DNA from: T1Sed10-7 sp041685505
Lineage (GTDB): Bacteria > Actinomycetota > Nitriliruptoria > Nitriliruptorales > Nitriliruptoraceae
DNA: 55,656 nt
Direction of reading: 5' to 3'
Assembly: GCA_041685505.1 (NCBI GenBank)
Contig: JAWLFQ010000007.1
Coordinates: 1-55,656, forward strand
Of the stretch, positions 1 through 8,920 are shown in pieces. Position 1 is the stretch's first letter. Every line of letters starts with the position of its first letter. Both the position numbers and the translations under genes were made by a program. The notes under the pieces are model-generated. The model was not told the DNA's origin. It saw only the letters and a program-made list of their open reading frames with translations, and searched no databases.

Positions 1-350
1 ACCAACGTCGCACCCGGCGCTTCGGCCGCTGAGGGCCTCGCGGCGTCGAGGTTGCGTGGATGCGACGGCGGCGCTCGCTAGCGTTCCCGGCGGTCGGCGT
101 GCCGCTCGCCGGCCCCGGAGGTCACAGCACCAGTGCCTGCGCTGCGCCGTTCGTACCCGTCGTCGCCACCCGACGGACGTCGCGGCCCACGGCTGGCCGC
201 GAGCCGGTCCGGACCGCCGGTCCACGGGACGCTTCGGATCCGATCCTGTCCCTTCACGCCGCCCCACCGGGGCGGCGTTCGTCGTCGTCGGCCCACGAGG
301 TGTCGGACCGGTCCCGGCACGGTGTGGACCGCCCCCACCGGGAGCACCAG
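1..350. other. Non-coding or gene-end region upstream of the PhoH gene
   Basis: I see no confident gene here. One forward frame is open from the window edge to a TAG at 79-81 and could be the last codons of an upstream gene, but the peptide is not recognisable. After it comes a 12-bp perfect palindrome at 205-216 and then a strong hairpin at 256-278. The hairpin fits the end of a plus-strand transcript lying just before the PhoH gene. Confidence 0.5.
256..278 (+). terminator. Candidate intrinsic terminator
   Basis: A perfect 10-bp stem (ACGCCGCCCC / GGGGCGGCGT) with a 3-nt loop is followed by TCGTCGTCG instead of a U tract. Hairpins without a U tail are common terminators in GC-rich actinobacteria. 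The hairpin at 31167-31194 in this window has the same downstream tail. It would end transcription from a gene left of the window and insulate the PhoH gene. Confidence 0.6.
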
Positions 351-1715
351 ATGACCAGCACCGCCACCGACACCCGCACCTACGTCCTGGACACCTGCGT
401 GCTGCTGGCTGATCCGGGCGCGCTGTTCCGCTTCGATGAGCACCACGTCGTCCTCCCCCTCGTGGTGATCGAGGAGCTGGACCGGAAGAAGACCGCCCTC
501 GACGACGTGGGTCGCAACGCCCGCCTGGCACTGCGGCAGATCGAGGAGCTCAGGGCCTCCTCGCCGGGTGGGCTGCGCGAGGCCCTGCCACTGCCGGGCG
601 GCGGGACCGTGCGCATCGAGGCGAACCACGTCGACACCCCTCTGCCGCCCTACCTGGACCGTGCCACCGCCGACCACCGCATCCTGTGCGTGGCCATGGG
701 GATCGGGGCGAGGCTGGTCACCAAGGATGCCGCGCTCAGGATCAAGGGCAGCCAGCTCGGGGTCGCCGTCGAGGACTACCGCGGCGACACCGCGCCGGTC
801 GACGAGCACAGCACCGGGATCCTGGAGCTGGACGTCGATCCGAGCGTGCTCGACGACCTGCACCGCGACGGCAAGGCCAGCCTCGGGGCCGAGGTGGCGG
901 CGTTGGCGGGGGTGGAGGAGCTGTGGCCCAACGCCTGTCTGGTGCTCAGGGCCGGACGTTCCTCCTCGGGGCTTGCCCGGGTCACCGAGCTCGATGGTGA
1001 GGGCACCGCGACCCTGCACCGTGTCGCCGGTCACCGCGCGGTGTTCGGCATGTCGCCCCGTGATGTGCGCCAGACCTTCGCCATCGACCTGCTGCTCGAT
1101 CCGGACGTCGCCTGCGTGTCCCTGATGGGCATGGCGGGGACCGGCAAGACCTTCCTGGCGTTGGCGGCCGGACTGGAGCAGGTCCTCGAGGCCGCGGCCT
1201 ACCGGCGGCTGAGCGTGTACCGACCCCTGATCGCCGTCGGCAAGCAGGAGGTCGGCTACCTCCCCGGGGACCTCGACGAGAAGCTCGCTCCCTGGATGGC
1301 TGCGGTGCACGACAACCTCTACGCGCTCCTGCGCGCCGACACCGCCGGCGGGCGCAACGCGCGCGAGCACCGCCACATCCAGGGCACGATCGAGTCGCTG
1401 GTCGACCGCGGTCAGCTGGAGCTCGCGGCCATCACCTACCTCAGAGGCCGCTCGATCACCGATGAGTTCATCGTGGTCGACGAGGCACAGAACATCGAGC
1501 TGTCGGCGTTGAAGGTGGTCCTGACCCGCATGGGCACGGGCTCCAAGGTGGTGTTCTGCGGTGACCTCGGCCAGGTCGACAACCCCTACATCTCGCCCTA
1601 CGGCGGGATGGCAGCCCTGATCGAACGGATGAAGGGCAGTCCCCTGTTCGGGCACATCACCCTGAGCAAGGGGGTCAGGAGTCCGCTGGCGGAGCATGCC
1701 GCGACCATCTTCTGA
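351..1715 (+). CDS. PIN domain-PhoH family ATPase
   Basis: The product has 454 residues. The N-terminal PIN ribonuclease domain (about 8-140) starts with the acidic motif YVLDTCVLLADP and carries the conserved VVIEELD segment. The C-terminal PhoH ATPase domain (about 235-454) has Walker A GMAGTGKT near residue 260 and Walker B FIVVDEAQN near 372. This is the PhoH2 architecture, for which RNA helicase and ribonuclease activity has been reported in mycobacteria. The frame is open much further upstream, but ATG 351 has GGGAG six bases before it and begins directly at the PIN domain. The preceding terminator supports this start. The ATPase part is well conserved; the cellular role remains inferred. 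Confidence 0.93.
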   Translation: MTSTATDTRTYVLDTCVLLADPGALFRFDEHHVVLPLVVIEELDRKKTALDDVGRNARLALRQIEELRASSPGGLREALPLPGGGTVRIEANHVDTPLPPYLDRATADHRILCVAMGIGARLVTKDAALRIKGSQLGVAVEDYRGDTAPVDEHSTGILELDVDPSVLDDLHRDGKASLGAEVAALAGVEELWPNACLVLRAGRSSSGLARVTELDGEGTATLHRVAGHRAVFGMSPRDVRQTFAIDLLLDPDVACVSLMGMAGTGKTFLALAAGLEQVLEAAAYRRLSVYRPLIAVGKQEVGYLPGDLDEKLAPWMAAVHDNLYALLRADTAGGRNAREHRHIQGTIESLVDRGQLELAAITYLRGRSITDEFIVVDEAQNIELSALKVVLTRMGTGSKVVFCGDLGQVDNPYISPYGGMAALIERMKGSPLFGHITLSKGVRSPLAEHAATIF

Positions 1716-1738
1716 ACCATCGCAGGACGGCGGCCGAC

Positions 1739-3352
1739 ATGGACAGGGCACGCATGGCAGCGGCGACACCTGACGAGGGCGTCACCCATGCCGCCCCGCA
1801 GCTGGGAGGCGGGCCGGAACCGGCGCGGTCGGGCCGGCGGGCACGGATCGGCCTGGTGCTCGGCCCCGTGCTGGCGACGCTCACCTTCCTGCTCGTGCCG
1901 ACGGGGGACGGTGGGCTCACCGCGGGTGGTCGCGCCACCGCCGCTGTCGCGGTGCTGATGGCGGTGTGGTGGGTGGCGGAGACCCTGCCGCTGGCCGTCA
2001 CCTCGCTGCTGCCCATCGTGCTGCTGCCTCTGACCGGAGCGTTGGAGCTGTCCGCCACCACGATGGCCTACGGCAACCCCCTGGTGTTCCTGTTCATGGG
2101 CGGCTTCGTGCTCGCCCTGGCCATGCAGCGATGGGGGCTGCACCGACGTATCGCCCTGCGCACCATCGGGCTGGTCGGTACCCGTCCCCGGCGCATGATC
2201 GGCGGGTTCATGCTGGCCACCGCCGGGTTGTCGATGTGGGTCAGCAACACCGCGACCACGGTCATGATGCTGCCGATCGGCGTGTCGGTGCTGGGGTTGG
2301 TGGCGCGCAAGCTCGGCTCCGCGGACGCCGCCGCCGAGCCCCCCGGTGTGTCCGGTGACGAGGCTCCGACCTCCGCCGAGGAGATCGCCGAGGGGCCCGC
2401 CCCTGACCTCGGCACCGGCCTGATGCTCGGGATCGCCTACGCCGCGAGCATCGGGTCGCTGGCGACGATCATCGGTACCCCGCCCAACACCTTCCTGGCC
2501 GGCTACCTCGAGCAGACCTACGGCATCGACCTGGGCTTCGGGCAGTGGATGGTGATGGCCCTGCCGCTGTCCCTGATCTTCCTGGTGTGCGGTTGGTTCC
2601 TGCTGACACGGGTGCTCTACCGCCCCGAGGTCGAGGACATCCCCGGTGGTCGGGAGCTGATCGAGGAGGAGCTCGCCGCGTTGGGACCGATGTCGCGGGC
2701 CGAACGCAGCGTGCTCGCGGTGTTCATCATCATGGCCGGGCTGTGGATCTTCCGGGGGCCACTCCAGGACCTGCTGGCCGACACGCCCATGGCCGCGATC
2801 GACGATCCCATCATCGCCATCGGCGGCGCGATCGTGCTGTTCCTGCTCCCGGTGGAGTGGCGGCGTGGGGTGTTCGTCATGGACTGGGCCACCGCCCGGC
2901 AGCTGCCCTGGGGGGTGCTGCTGCTGTTCGGTGGTGGCCTGGCCCTGGCCGCGGCGGTCTCGGGCAACGCGGTCGATGTGTTCGTCGGCGAGCGGCTCGC
3001 CCAGCTGGGGGAGGTGCCCCTGCTGGTCCTGATCGCCGTGGTGGTGGCCACGGTCATCCTGTTGACCGAACTCACCTCCAACACCGCGACCACCGCAGCC
3101 CTGGTGCCCGTGGTGGCGGGGACGGCCGTGGTGCTCGGGTTGGACCCCATGGCGCTGGCGATCCCGGCGGCCCTGGCGGCCACCTGCGCCTTCGCCCTGC
3201 CCGTGGCGACCCCGCCGAACGCGATCGTGTTCGGCTCCGGGTACGTCACGATCCCGCAGATGGTGCGCGCCGGGGTGGTGCTCAACGTGGTGGGCACCGT
3301 GCTGATCATCGCGACCGCGATGTGGGTCGCACCCCTGGTGTTCGGGTTCTGA
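1739..3352 (+). CDS. DASS/SLC13 family anion transporter
   Basis: This is a 537-residue polytopic membrane protein of the divalent anion:Na+ symporter family, which carries dicarboxylates, citrate or sulfate. Both signature SNT repeats are present: SNTATTVMMLPIG (about 172) and SNTATTAALVPV (about 446). In characterised members these line the Na+ and carboxylate sites. The conserved segments IIGTPPN and ATPPNAIVFGSGY follow each repeat. A hydrophilic acidic loop of about 35 residues (near 198-230) between helices is longer than usual. ATG 1739 has AGGAC upstream, and ATG 1754 is an equally possible start. It follows phoH by 23 bp. The substrate cannot be read from the sequence. Confidence 0.9.
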   Translation: MDRARMAAATPDEGVTHAAPQLGGGPEPARSGRRARIGLVLGPVLATLTFLLVPTGDGGLTAGGRATAAVAVLMAVWWVAETLPLAVTSLLPIVLLPLTGALELSATTMAYGNPLVFLFMGGFVLALAMQRWGLHRRIALRTIGLVGTRPRRMIGGFMLATAGLSMWVSNTATTVMMLPIGVSVLGLVARKLGSADAAAEPPGVSGDEAPTSAEEIAEGPAPDLGTGLMLGIAYAASIGSLATIIGTPPNTFLAGYLEQTYGIDLGFGQWMVMALPLSLIFLVCGWFLLTRVLYRPEVEDIPGGRELIEEELAALGPMSRAERSVLAVFIIMAGLWIFRGPLQDLLADTPMAAIDDPIIAIGGAIVLFLLPVEWRRGVFVMDWATARQLPWGVLLLFGGGLALAAAVSGNAVDVFVGERLAQLGEVPLLVLIAVVVATVILLTELTSNTATTAALVPVVAGTAVVLGLDPMALAIPAALAATCAFALPVATPPNAIVFGSGYVTIPQMVRAGVVLNVVGTVLIIATAMWVAPLVFGF

Positions 3353-3377
3353 CGCCCCCGGCAGGAAGCTGACCGGC

Positions 3378-4199
3378 TCAGTTCATCCGGGCGCGTGCCT
3401 CGATCGCGGCACGGCGGGCCCGTTGCCGTTCCTCGGTGTCGCCGGAGGTCAACTCCAGGTAGCGCTCGAAGGCGGTTGCCGCGACATCGAAGGCCCCCGT
3501 CGCCTGCGCCACCTCGCCCCGCAACCGGTGATCGTCAGGGACGTGGTTGGGCAGGGCGAGCTTGGCCTCGATGGTCCACAGCGCCGTGACAGGCCGTTGG
3601 GCCGCCACCAGGTCCCGGGTGAGGTTGTTGAGCATCCGCCGCACGATCGCCACCGCGGGGCTGGGCCGCAGCATCGCGCGCCGGTAGGCGAGGCGGCCCT
3701 GCGTGGCGAGCCGGACCCGGTCGCGCAACTGCTGCTCGCCGAGCAGTTGGCCGCCGTGGTAGGGGTCGAGGACCGTCGGCCGGTCACCGTCGGCGACCCC
3801 GACCACCACGTGGCCGGGCAGCGCGATGGGCCAGGCCGCGACGCCGATCCGGCGGGCGATGGCGACGTAGACGACCGACAGGGTGATCGGGAGCCCCTGG
3901 CGGGTGTCGAGGACCCGGTGGAGCAGGGAGCTGTCGGGATCGTGGAAGCGTTCGGGGTCGCCATGGAACCCGAGCCCGGCACCGAGGTGCTGCGCGAGGG
4001 TGCGTGCGGCCATCTCCCCGCGGAGTCGCTCCCGGCCGGTGCCGCGCAGCTGGTCCGCGAGTGCGTCGATGCGCAGCAGTTGGACATCGACGTCGACCTC
4101 GGGGTCGCACCCGGCGGCGCACAACAGCGCGGCTTCAGCCAGGTCGGCGTCGGCGCGCCGTACGAGGGACACGAGGCGGTGGCTGGTATCGGCGGACAT
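3378..4199 (-). CDS. SirB1/transglutaminase-like family protein
   Basis: The 273-residue product matches the SirB1 (UPF0162) family, with a transglutaminase-like fold followed by a TPR-like helical tail. Diagnostic segments are LLHRVLDTRQGLPITLSVVY, the GHVVVGV strand and VLDPYHGG. The C-terminal part (about 190-273) is rich in Ala, Arg and Leu, as expected for helical repeats. I chose ATG 4199 because translation from further upstream would add a low-complexity basic tail. A TACCGT hexamer ends 7 nt before this ATG and there is no ribosome-binding site, so the mRNA is probably leaderless. It is divergent from pntAA. The molecular function of the family is not firmly known. Confidence 0.85.
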   Translation of the reverse strand: MSADTSHRLVSLVRRADADLAEAALLCAAGCDPEVDVDVQLLRIDALADQLRGTGRERLRGEMAARTLAQHLGAGLGFHGDPERFHDPDSSLLHRVLDTRQGLPITLSVVYVAIARRIGVAAWPIALPGHVVVGVADGDRPTVLDPYHGGQLLGEQQLRDRVRLATQGRLAYRRAMLRPSPAVAIVRRMLNNLTRDLVAAQRPVTALWTIEAKLALPNHVPDDHRLRGEVAQATGAFDVAATAFERYLELTSGDTEERQRARRAAIEARARMN

Positions 4200-4205
4200 G
4201 GCGGC

Positions 4206-4211
4206 ACGGTA
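4206..4211 (-). promoter_or_regulatory. -10 element of a probable leaderless promoter
   Basis: On the minus strand TACCGT is followed by six bases and then the ATG at 4199, with no GGAG-like sequence between. That spacing places the transcription start on or next to the start codon. A divergent TACGGT at 4247-4252 on the plus strand is the matching candidate for pntAA. Confidence 0.5.
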
Positions 4212-4282
4212 GCCGCCGTGGGACCCGCGTTGGCGGTCCGGCCCGCTACGGTCGGGGGGTCCCTGGACCAACGAGGCGAGCT

Positions 4283-5419
4283 GTGGCGACGATCTTCATC
4301 CCCCGGGAGCGGGCGGCCGGCGAGCGGCGGGTCGCGGCGGTACCGGCTGCGGTGTCGAAGCTGACCCGGACCGGGCTCGAGGTGGTCGTGGAGCCCGGGG
4401 CCGGCGCGGCCGCCGGGATCGACGACGGCGCCTACGAGCAGGCGGGCGCACGGCTCGCCGGCGCCGAGGATCTGGCGCAGGCCGCGGTCGTGGCCCGGGT
4501 CGCCCCACCCACGCTCGCGGAGGTCGCCGCGCTCTCGCCGGGCACGGTGCTGCTCACCTTCGCTGCGCCCCACCGCAACCTCGACATGGTCGCGGCCCTG
4601 GCCGAGGCACGCGTGACCACCGTGGCGATGGAGTTGGTGCCACGCATCAGCCGCGCGCAGTCGATGGACGCGCTGTCCAGTCAGGCCAACATCGCGGGCT
4701 ACCGGGCGGTCATCACCGCGGCCTACGAGTTGGACAAGTACTTCCCGTTGTTCATGACCGCCGCGGGAACCATCAAACCGGCCACCCTCGTGGTGCTCGG
4801 GGCCGGAGTAGCGGGCCTGCAGGCGGTGGCCACCGGCAAGCGCCTGGGTGCGGTGGTCAAGGTCTCCGACATCCGGGATGCCGCCAAGCAGGAGGTCGCC
4901 TCGCTCGGTGGGACCTTCATCGAGGTCCCCAGTGACGAGGACCTCACCGGCGAAGGTGGCTACGCCAAGGAGGTCGGGGAGGACTTCCTCACCCGGCAGC
5001 GTCGGATACTCACCGAGCACCTGACCACCGCCCACGCCGCGATCACCACCGCGCAGATCCCCGGACGGCCGGCGCCGCGGCTCCTGACGGCCGAGATGGT
5101 CGAGGCCATGCCGCGTGGTGGCGTGGTCATCGACCTTGCCGCCGCCGACGGCGGCAACTGCGAGCTGACCGATCCCGAACGAGTCGTCGAGCACGCCGGT
5201 GTGCGCGTGATCCCCGGTCAGGGCCTGGCCGCTGAGATGCCCCGTGAAGCCAGCGCGATGTACGCCAACAACATCGCCGCCTTCCTCGCGTTGCTGGCGG
5301 CCGAGGGCGAGGTCACGGTCGACACCGACGACGACGTGGTCGCCGGCGCCCTGCTCACCCACGACGGCCGGGTGGTGCACGAACGCACCGCGGCCCTACT
5401 GGAAGGAGAGGCCACGTGA
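4283..5419 (+). CDS. pntAA: NAD(P) transhydrogenase subunit alpha, part 1 (NAD-binding)
   Basis: The 378-residue product is the soluble domain I of proton-translocating transhydrogenase, which binds NAD(H) and exchanges hydride with NADP(H) on PntB. It shows the N-terminal IFIPRERAAGERRVAAVP segment, the conserved loop RAQSMDALSSQANIAGYRAV, and the Rossmann motif GAGVAGLQAVATGKRLGA. GTG 4283 is the start: it has GAGGCGAG just upstream and is where family homology begins. The gene ends in TGATG with pntAB, and a strong GGAAGGAGAG site for pntAB lies inside its last codons. The split alpha subunit is usual outside enterobacteria. Confidence 0.95.
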   Translation: MATIFIPRERAAGERRVAAVPAAVSKLTRTGLEVVVEPGAGAAAGIDDGAYEQAGARLAGAEDLAQAAVVARVAPPTLAEVAALSPGTVLLTFAAPHRNLDMVAALAEARVTTVAMELVPRISRAQSMDALSSQANIAGYRAVITAAYELDKYFPLFMTAAGTIKPATLVVLGAGVAGLQAVATGKRLGAVVKVSDIRDAAKQEVASLGGTFIEVPSDEDLTGEGGYAKEVGEDFLTRQRRILTEHLTTAHAAITTAQIPGRPAPRLLTAEMVEAMPRGGVVIDLAAADGGNCELTDPERVVEHAGVRVIPGQGLAAEMPREASAMYANNIAAFLALLAAEGEVTVDTDDDVVAGALLTHDGRVVHERTAALLEGEAT

Positions 5420-5700
5420 TGGGACCCCTGCTCGTCAGCCTCTACGTGTTCGTGCTGGCAGCCTTCCTCGGCTTCGAACTGATCAACAAGGTGCCGCCGA
5501 CCCTGCACACCCCCCTGATGTCGGGGGCGAACGCGATGTCGGGTATCACCGTCATCGGTGCACTGACGCTGGTCGTGGTGGCGACCCCGTCGGTGGGTGT
5601 GATCCTCGGTTTCCTGGCTCTGGTGCTGGCCACGATCAACGTGGTCGGCGGGTTCCTGGTCACCGACCGCATGCTGGCCACCTTCGGGAGGCGCAAGTGA
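5419..5700 (+). CDS. pntAB: NAD(P) transhydrogenase subunit alpha, part 2 (membrane)
   Basis: This 93-residue membrane subunit contributes three helices to the transhydrogenase proton channel (domain II). The sequence around FLGFELINKVPPTLHTPLM and SGANAMSGITVIGAL is highly characteristic. ATG 5419 overlaps the pntAA stop in TGATG and is served by GGAAGGAGAG at 5401-5410. GTG 5416 is a less likely alternative. The stop overlaps the GTG of pntB, so all three genes are translationally coupled. Confidence 0.94.
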   Translation: MGPLLVSLYVFVLAAFLGFELINKVPPTLHTPLMSGANAMSGITVIGALTLVVVATPSVGVILGFLALVLATINVVGGFLVTDRMLATFGRRK

Positions 5701-7112
5701 CCATCACCGACCTCACAGCCCTGCTGGCGCTGGCCTCGATCGCGTTGTTCGTCGTCGGGCTCAAACGACTCTCCCGCGTCCGTACGGCCCGCAGCGGCAA
5801 CGCGCTGATGGCGGCGGGGATGCTGCTGGCGGTGCTGATCACCCTGCTGGAGATCGGGCTCGTCGACTACCGCTGGATCATCGGCGGCCTGGCGCTCGGC
5901 GCGGCCATCGGCGTGGCGATCGTGGTCCGTGCCCAGGCCACCCAGATGCCCGAGATCGTGGCCCGTTTCAACGGCTTCGGCGGGGCGGCATCGGCCTTCG
6001 TGGCGCTGTCGCTGTTCTGGCTCGAGGTGGTGGAGTCGCCCGGGGAGGCGACCGCGGCAGCGACGCTGGGAGGCACCGCCGGCACCACGCTGGTGCTGTC
6101 GGTGCTGATCGGTGCGATCACGCTGTCGGGCAGCATCCTGGCGGAGCTGAAGCTGCGCGGCACCCTCTCGAGCGACCCGCACGTCCCCGGTCGGACCCTG
6201 GTGATGGGCGGGCTGCTCCTTGCTGGCCTCGTCTTGGGTGTGGTGGCGGTGTTCGTGGTCGAGGCGACCGCCCTGGCCGCCGTGCTCGTGCTCGGCCTGG
6301 TGCTGGCCAGCCTGCTGGCCGGTGTGGTGCTGGTGCTGCCGATCGGCGGTGCGGACATGCCGGTGGTCATCAGCCTGCTGAACTCCCTGTCCGGGCTCGC
6401 CGCAGCCGCAGCCGGGTTCGCTCTGACCAACGAGCTGCTGATCATCGCCGGCACGATCGTCGGTGCCGCAGGCCTGATCCTGACCCAGATCATGTGCGTG
6501 GCGATGAACCGGTCGCTGGTCAACGTCATCGCCGGAAGCTTCGGTGAGGGTGGCGATGTCGAGCACGGCGAGTACGGGCACGTGATCGCCGCCGACCCGG
6601 AGTCGGCGGCGATGGTGCTGGAGGCTGCCGGCTCGGTCATCATCGTGCCGGGCTACGGACTGGCGGCGGCCCGGGCGCAGATCGCCGCCCACGACCTCGC
6701 CAAAGCGCTGATCGAAGGTGGGGCCGACGTGCGCTTCGCGATCCACCCGGTGGCGGGCCGCATGCCCGGCCACATGAACGTGGTGCTCGCCGAGGCGGAG
6801 GTGCCCTACGAGTTGCTCTACGAGATGGACGCGATCAACGGCGAGTTCGCCTCGACCGATGTGGCCATCGTCATCGGTGCCAACGATGTGGTCAACCCCG
6901 CGGCCAACGACACCCCGGGAAGCCCGATCGCCGGCATGCCGATCCTCGAGGTGGACAACGCCCGGCAGGTGTTCGTGATCAAGCGCAGCCTCTCGCCGGG
7001 CTACGCCGGGATCAAGAACGAGCTGTTCGAGCGCGACCACACCGCGATGCTCTACGGCGATGCCAAGCAGGTGCTCACCGATCTGACGGCCGAGCTGCGC
7101 ACGGCCGGCTGA
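5697..7112 (+). CDS. pntB: NAD(P) transhydrogenase subunit beta
   Basis: The 471-residue product completes the transhydrogenase. Residues 1-275 hold about nine membrane helices of domain II, including RFNGFGGAASAFVALS and PVVISLLNSLSGLAAAAAGF. The C-terminal domain III binds NADP(H) through VPGYGLAAARAQ and the GANDVVNPAAND segment. The enzyme uses proton motive force to reduce NADP+ with NADH, so it supplies NADPH. GTG 5697 overlaps the pntAB stop in GTGA and has GGGAGG six bases upstream. All expected motifs are intact, and the operon ends here before a gene-poor stretch. Confidence 0.96.
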   Translation: MTITDLTALLALASIALFVVGLKRLSRVRTARSGNALMAAGMLLAVLITLLEIGLVDYRWIIGGLALGAAIGVAIVVRAQATQMPEIVARFNGFGGAASAFVALSLFWLEVVESPGEATAAATLGGTAGTTLVLSVLIGAITLSGSILAELKLRGTLSSDPHVPGRTLVMGGLLLAGLVLGVVAVFVVEATALAAVLVLGLVLASLLAGVVLVLPIGGADMPVVISLLNSLSGLAAAAAGFALTNELLIIAGTIVGAAGLILTQIMCVAMNRSLVNVIAGSFGEGGDVEHGEYGHVIAADPESAAMVLEAAGSVIIVPGYGLAAARAQIAAHDLAKALIEGGADVRFAIHPVAGRMPGHMNVVLAEAEVPYELLYEMDAINGEFASTDVAIVIGANDVVNPAANDTPGSPIAGMPILEVDNARQVFVIKRSLSPGYAGIKNELFERDHTAMLYGDAKQVLTDLTAELRTAG

Positions 7113-7449
7113 GTTCGGCAGCGGCGGTTGGTGATGTACGCGCAGATGACGTGGCTGATGTTGCTGTTCTGGATCACGCCAGCAGCGTTCCAGGCGGAAG
7201 GGGTGGGCAGAACAGGTGACCGACCCCAACAGCTTGCAGAAGGCCCACCCTCCACCCTGGTGGGGTGCGGGGCGAGATCGGCAACCTGCGGCTCGTGGCG
7301 GGCGCTCCGCGGCACGGTGTTGGGCGCCACGTGAGGTGAGGACGGTGGGAGGGTCCGGTTCGGGTGCTGACCCACCGCGAGTGCGCGTCCCTATCGACAC
7401 CCGCTCTCAGGACGGCGGATGCCCTCGCCTGTAGCCCGTCCGCGCGGGG
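7113..7449. other. 337-bp gap between pntB and the ATPase gene
   Basis: No gene, tRNA or clear terminator is visible. Short forward and reverse frames are open but give low-complexity Arg/Pro/Gly peptides with no recognisable domain. By eye the first 130 bases look less GC-rich than the surrounding housekeeping genes. Together with the stretch beyond 8523 this gap brackets the ATPase gene and may be an insertion scar or decayed gene. Confidence 0.45.
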
Positions 7450-8523
7450 TCACAGTGGGAGGGTCTGACGGAACCAGTCCGCGAACAGCGGATCGATGAC
7501 GGTCCTGGGTGCATCGACGGTGACGTGTCCGTGATCGACCAGCTGCTTGACGGCTGACTGCGCCGCGCCGGCCGTGAGACCGAGCTGGTCCGAGACGGTG
7601 CCGAACAACGGCTCGCCGTGGGAGAGCAGTCGCAGCACGCGCTGCTCGGACACGGTGAGCGTGTCGTGCACGGTCCTCATCGAACCGTCGAGACGAGCGC
7701 GCACGTCGGCGAGTGCGCTACCCCACTGCTCGTCTGCGGGACCGCCGGCCGCGTGGGCCCAGGCCGCGTCGGCGAGCAGCATGGTCCGTTGTGGGTGACC
7801 GCCAGCGACGTGGTGGATGCGCGAGGCAACGTTGCCTGGGTCGCGGCCGGTGGCGGCGAACCCGTCCGTGACGATCGCTTGGACGGTCACGGCATCGAGC
7901 GGACCGATCGTGAGCAGTTCCACCTGGCCGTAGAACGGCTGCTCGCGGACGGCGAACATCTGCCGCATCGCGGACACATGCGAGCCCGCGAGGACCAGAC
8001 CGAAGTTGGAAGCATGCTGCTGGAACGCGGTCCGCAAGCTCTCCGCAGCTCCTCGTACGCGTCCGATGTCGGAGAACTCGTCGATGACGAGCAGCGCGGG
8101 ACTGCGAGCAGCCGCTTCGACGAACACCTCGAGCAGCTGCCCGAACCGGGCTCTCGGGTCAGGCTGGCTCCGCCGCGGTCGTGCGAACTCGGCGCGGACG
8201 ACCCCGAGGGTGATCTGCACCTTCGCGGCGACGTGGTTGGCCTCGGTCTGGAAGGCCGCAGGTGCGCGGACGAGTGCCTCGTCGAGACGTGTCGCGATGT
8301 CCGCCAGGGACTGGACACCGTAGATGTCGAGCCACACCGTGGAGATCTCGGTCAGGTCGGCGGCAAGCCGTCGCAGCACCGAGGTCTTCCCGAACCGGCG
8401 TGGGCCGAGCAAGGCGGTGATTCGGCGGTTGGTGACCTGTTCGGTGAGTGTGGCGAGCAACGCGTCGCGCCCGCGGACCGCCTCGGGCGGCAGTGGGAGC
8501 TGGAACTGGAACGGCGAGAGCAT
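7450..8523 (-). CDS. AAA-type ATPase with C-terminal winged helix
   Basis: The 357-residue protein resembles the archaeal-ATPase/STAND-like group of orphan ATP-binding proteins. Walker A is GPRRFGKTSVLRRL (about 40-53) and Walker B is LLVIDEFSDIGR (about 144-155), followed by a sensor-like LVLAGSHVSAMRQM. The C-terminal 80 residues (SEQRVLRLLS to HGHVTVDA) look like a winged helix, then a short PLFADWF segment usual in this group. ATG 8523 has GGAGGA upstream, and an inverted repeat covers its -10 region. The gene stands alone between unrelated housekeeping genes with long untranslated flanks, which suggests acquisition. Its biological role is unknown. Confidence 0.82.
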   Translation of the reverse strand: MLSPFQFQLPLPPEAVRGRDALLATLTEQVTNRRITALLGPRRFGKTSVLRRLAADLTEISTVWLDIYGVQSLADIATRLDEALVRAPAAFQTEANHVAAKVQITLGVVRAEFARPRRSQPDPRARFGQLLEVFVEAAARSPALLVIDEFSDIGRVRGAAESLRTAFQQHASNFGLVLAGSHVSAMRQMFAVREQPFYGQVELLTIGPLDAVTVQAIVTDGFAATGRDPGNVASRIHHVAGGHPQRTMLLADAAWAHAAGGPADEQWGSALADVRARLDGSMRTVHDTLTVSEQRVLRLLSHGEPLFGTVSDQLGLTAGAAQSAVKQLVDHGHVTVDAPRTVIDPLFADWFRQTLPL

Positions 8524-8920
8524 GAGGTCCTCCGGACGCGATGAACTACCGTATCACGGTAGGTTGTAGCCGCCGAGGTACGGCATTCTTCTGCGTTCTG
8601 CGGCGTCCGAGATCGGTGGTGTCGAGGCGGTCCTGCCGACCGCGCAGCCCCGCCGGGTCTCCGAGGCATCAGGGATGTCACCTACCTCAGGAGCCGACGA
8701 AGCCGTCTGTCAGGCACCTGCACGAACCGTCGTGGATCGCCCGATCTGACTCGTCTCCGACGCGCATGCCGTCGCGCGATCCAGGTTGCCACGTGTGGTC
8801 CGGCGGCGTGGTCGACCGGACCAGCGCCAACTCGCCGGCCGGTGTCTCCGGTACACCGGTCACTAGCATGGCGGCGCGGGCGGGTCGACGGTGTCCCGCC
8901 CCCGACCGTGGGGGTGTCGT
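8524..8920. other. Intergenic region between the ATPase gene and glpX
   Basis: About 400 bp without a supported gene. It holds the ATPase ribosome-binding site and operator next to 8523, then about 290 bp where both strands give only unrecognised Ser/Arg-rich peptides. The plus-strand hexamer TAGCAT at 8864-8869 is a -10 candidate for glpX. The middle part could be a decayed gene. Confidence 0.45.
8546..8562 (-). promoter_or_regulatory. Palindromic operator over the ATPase promoter
   Basis: CTACCGT-ATC-ACGGTAG is a perfect 7-bp inverted repeat with a 3-nt centre. Its left arm contains the minus-strand hexamer TACGGT, placed about 25 nt before the ATPase start codon and so a good -10 candidate. 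A dimeric repressor bound here would block transcription. The ATPase's own winged helix makes autoregulation plausible (inference). Confidence 0.55.

Noticed and set aside
1..81. 3' end of an upstream gene ending with TAG at 79-81
   Set aside because: Only 26 codons are visible and no domain can be recognised; the frame could be open by chance, so I did not call a gene.
205..216. Perfect 12-bp palindrome in the phoH upstream region
   Set aside because: A single GC-rich palindrome in 70 percent GC DNA is not convincing without a matching promoter or a second copy.
7216..7434. Open frame of 72 codons between pntB and the ATPase gene
   Set aside because: The peptide is Arg/Gly/Pro-rich with no recognisable domain, and it starts with a poor ribosome-binding site. 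It looks like a by-product of high GC.
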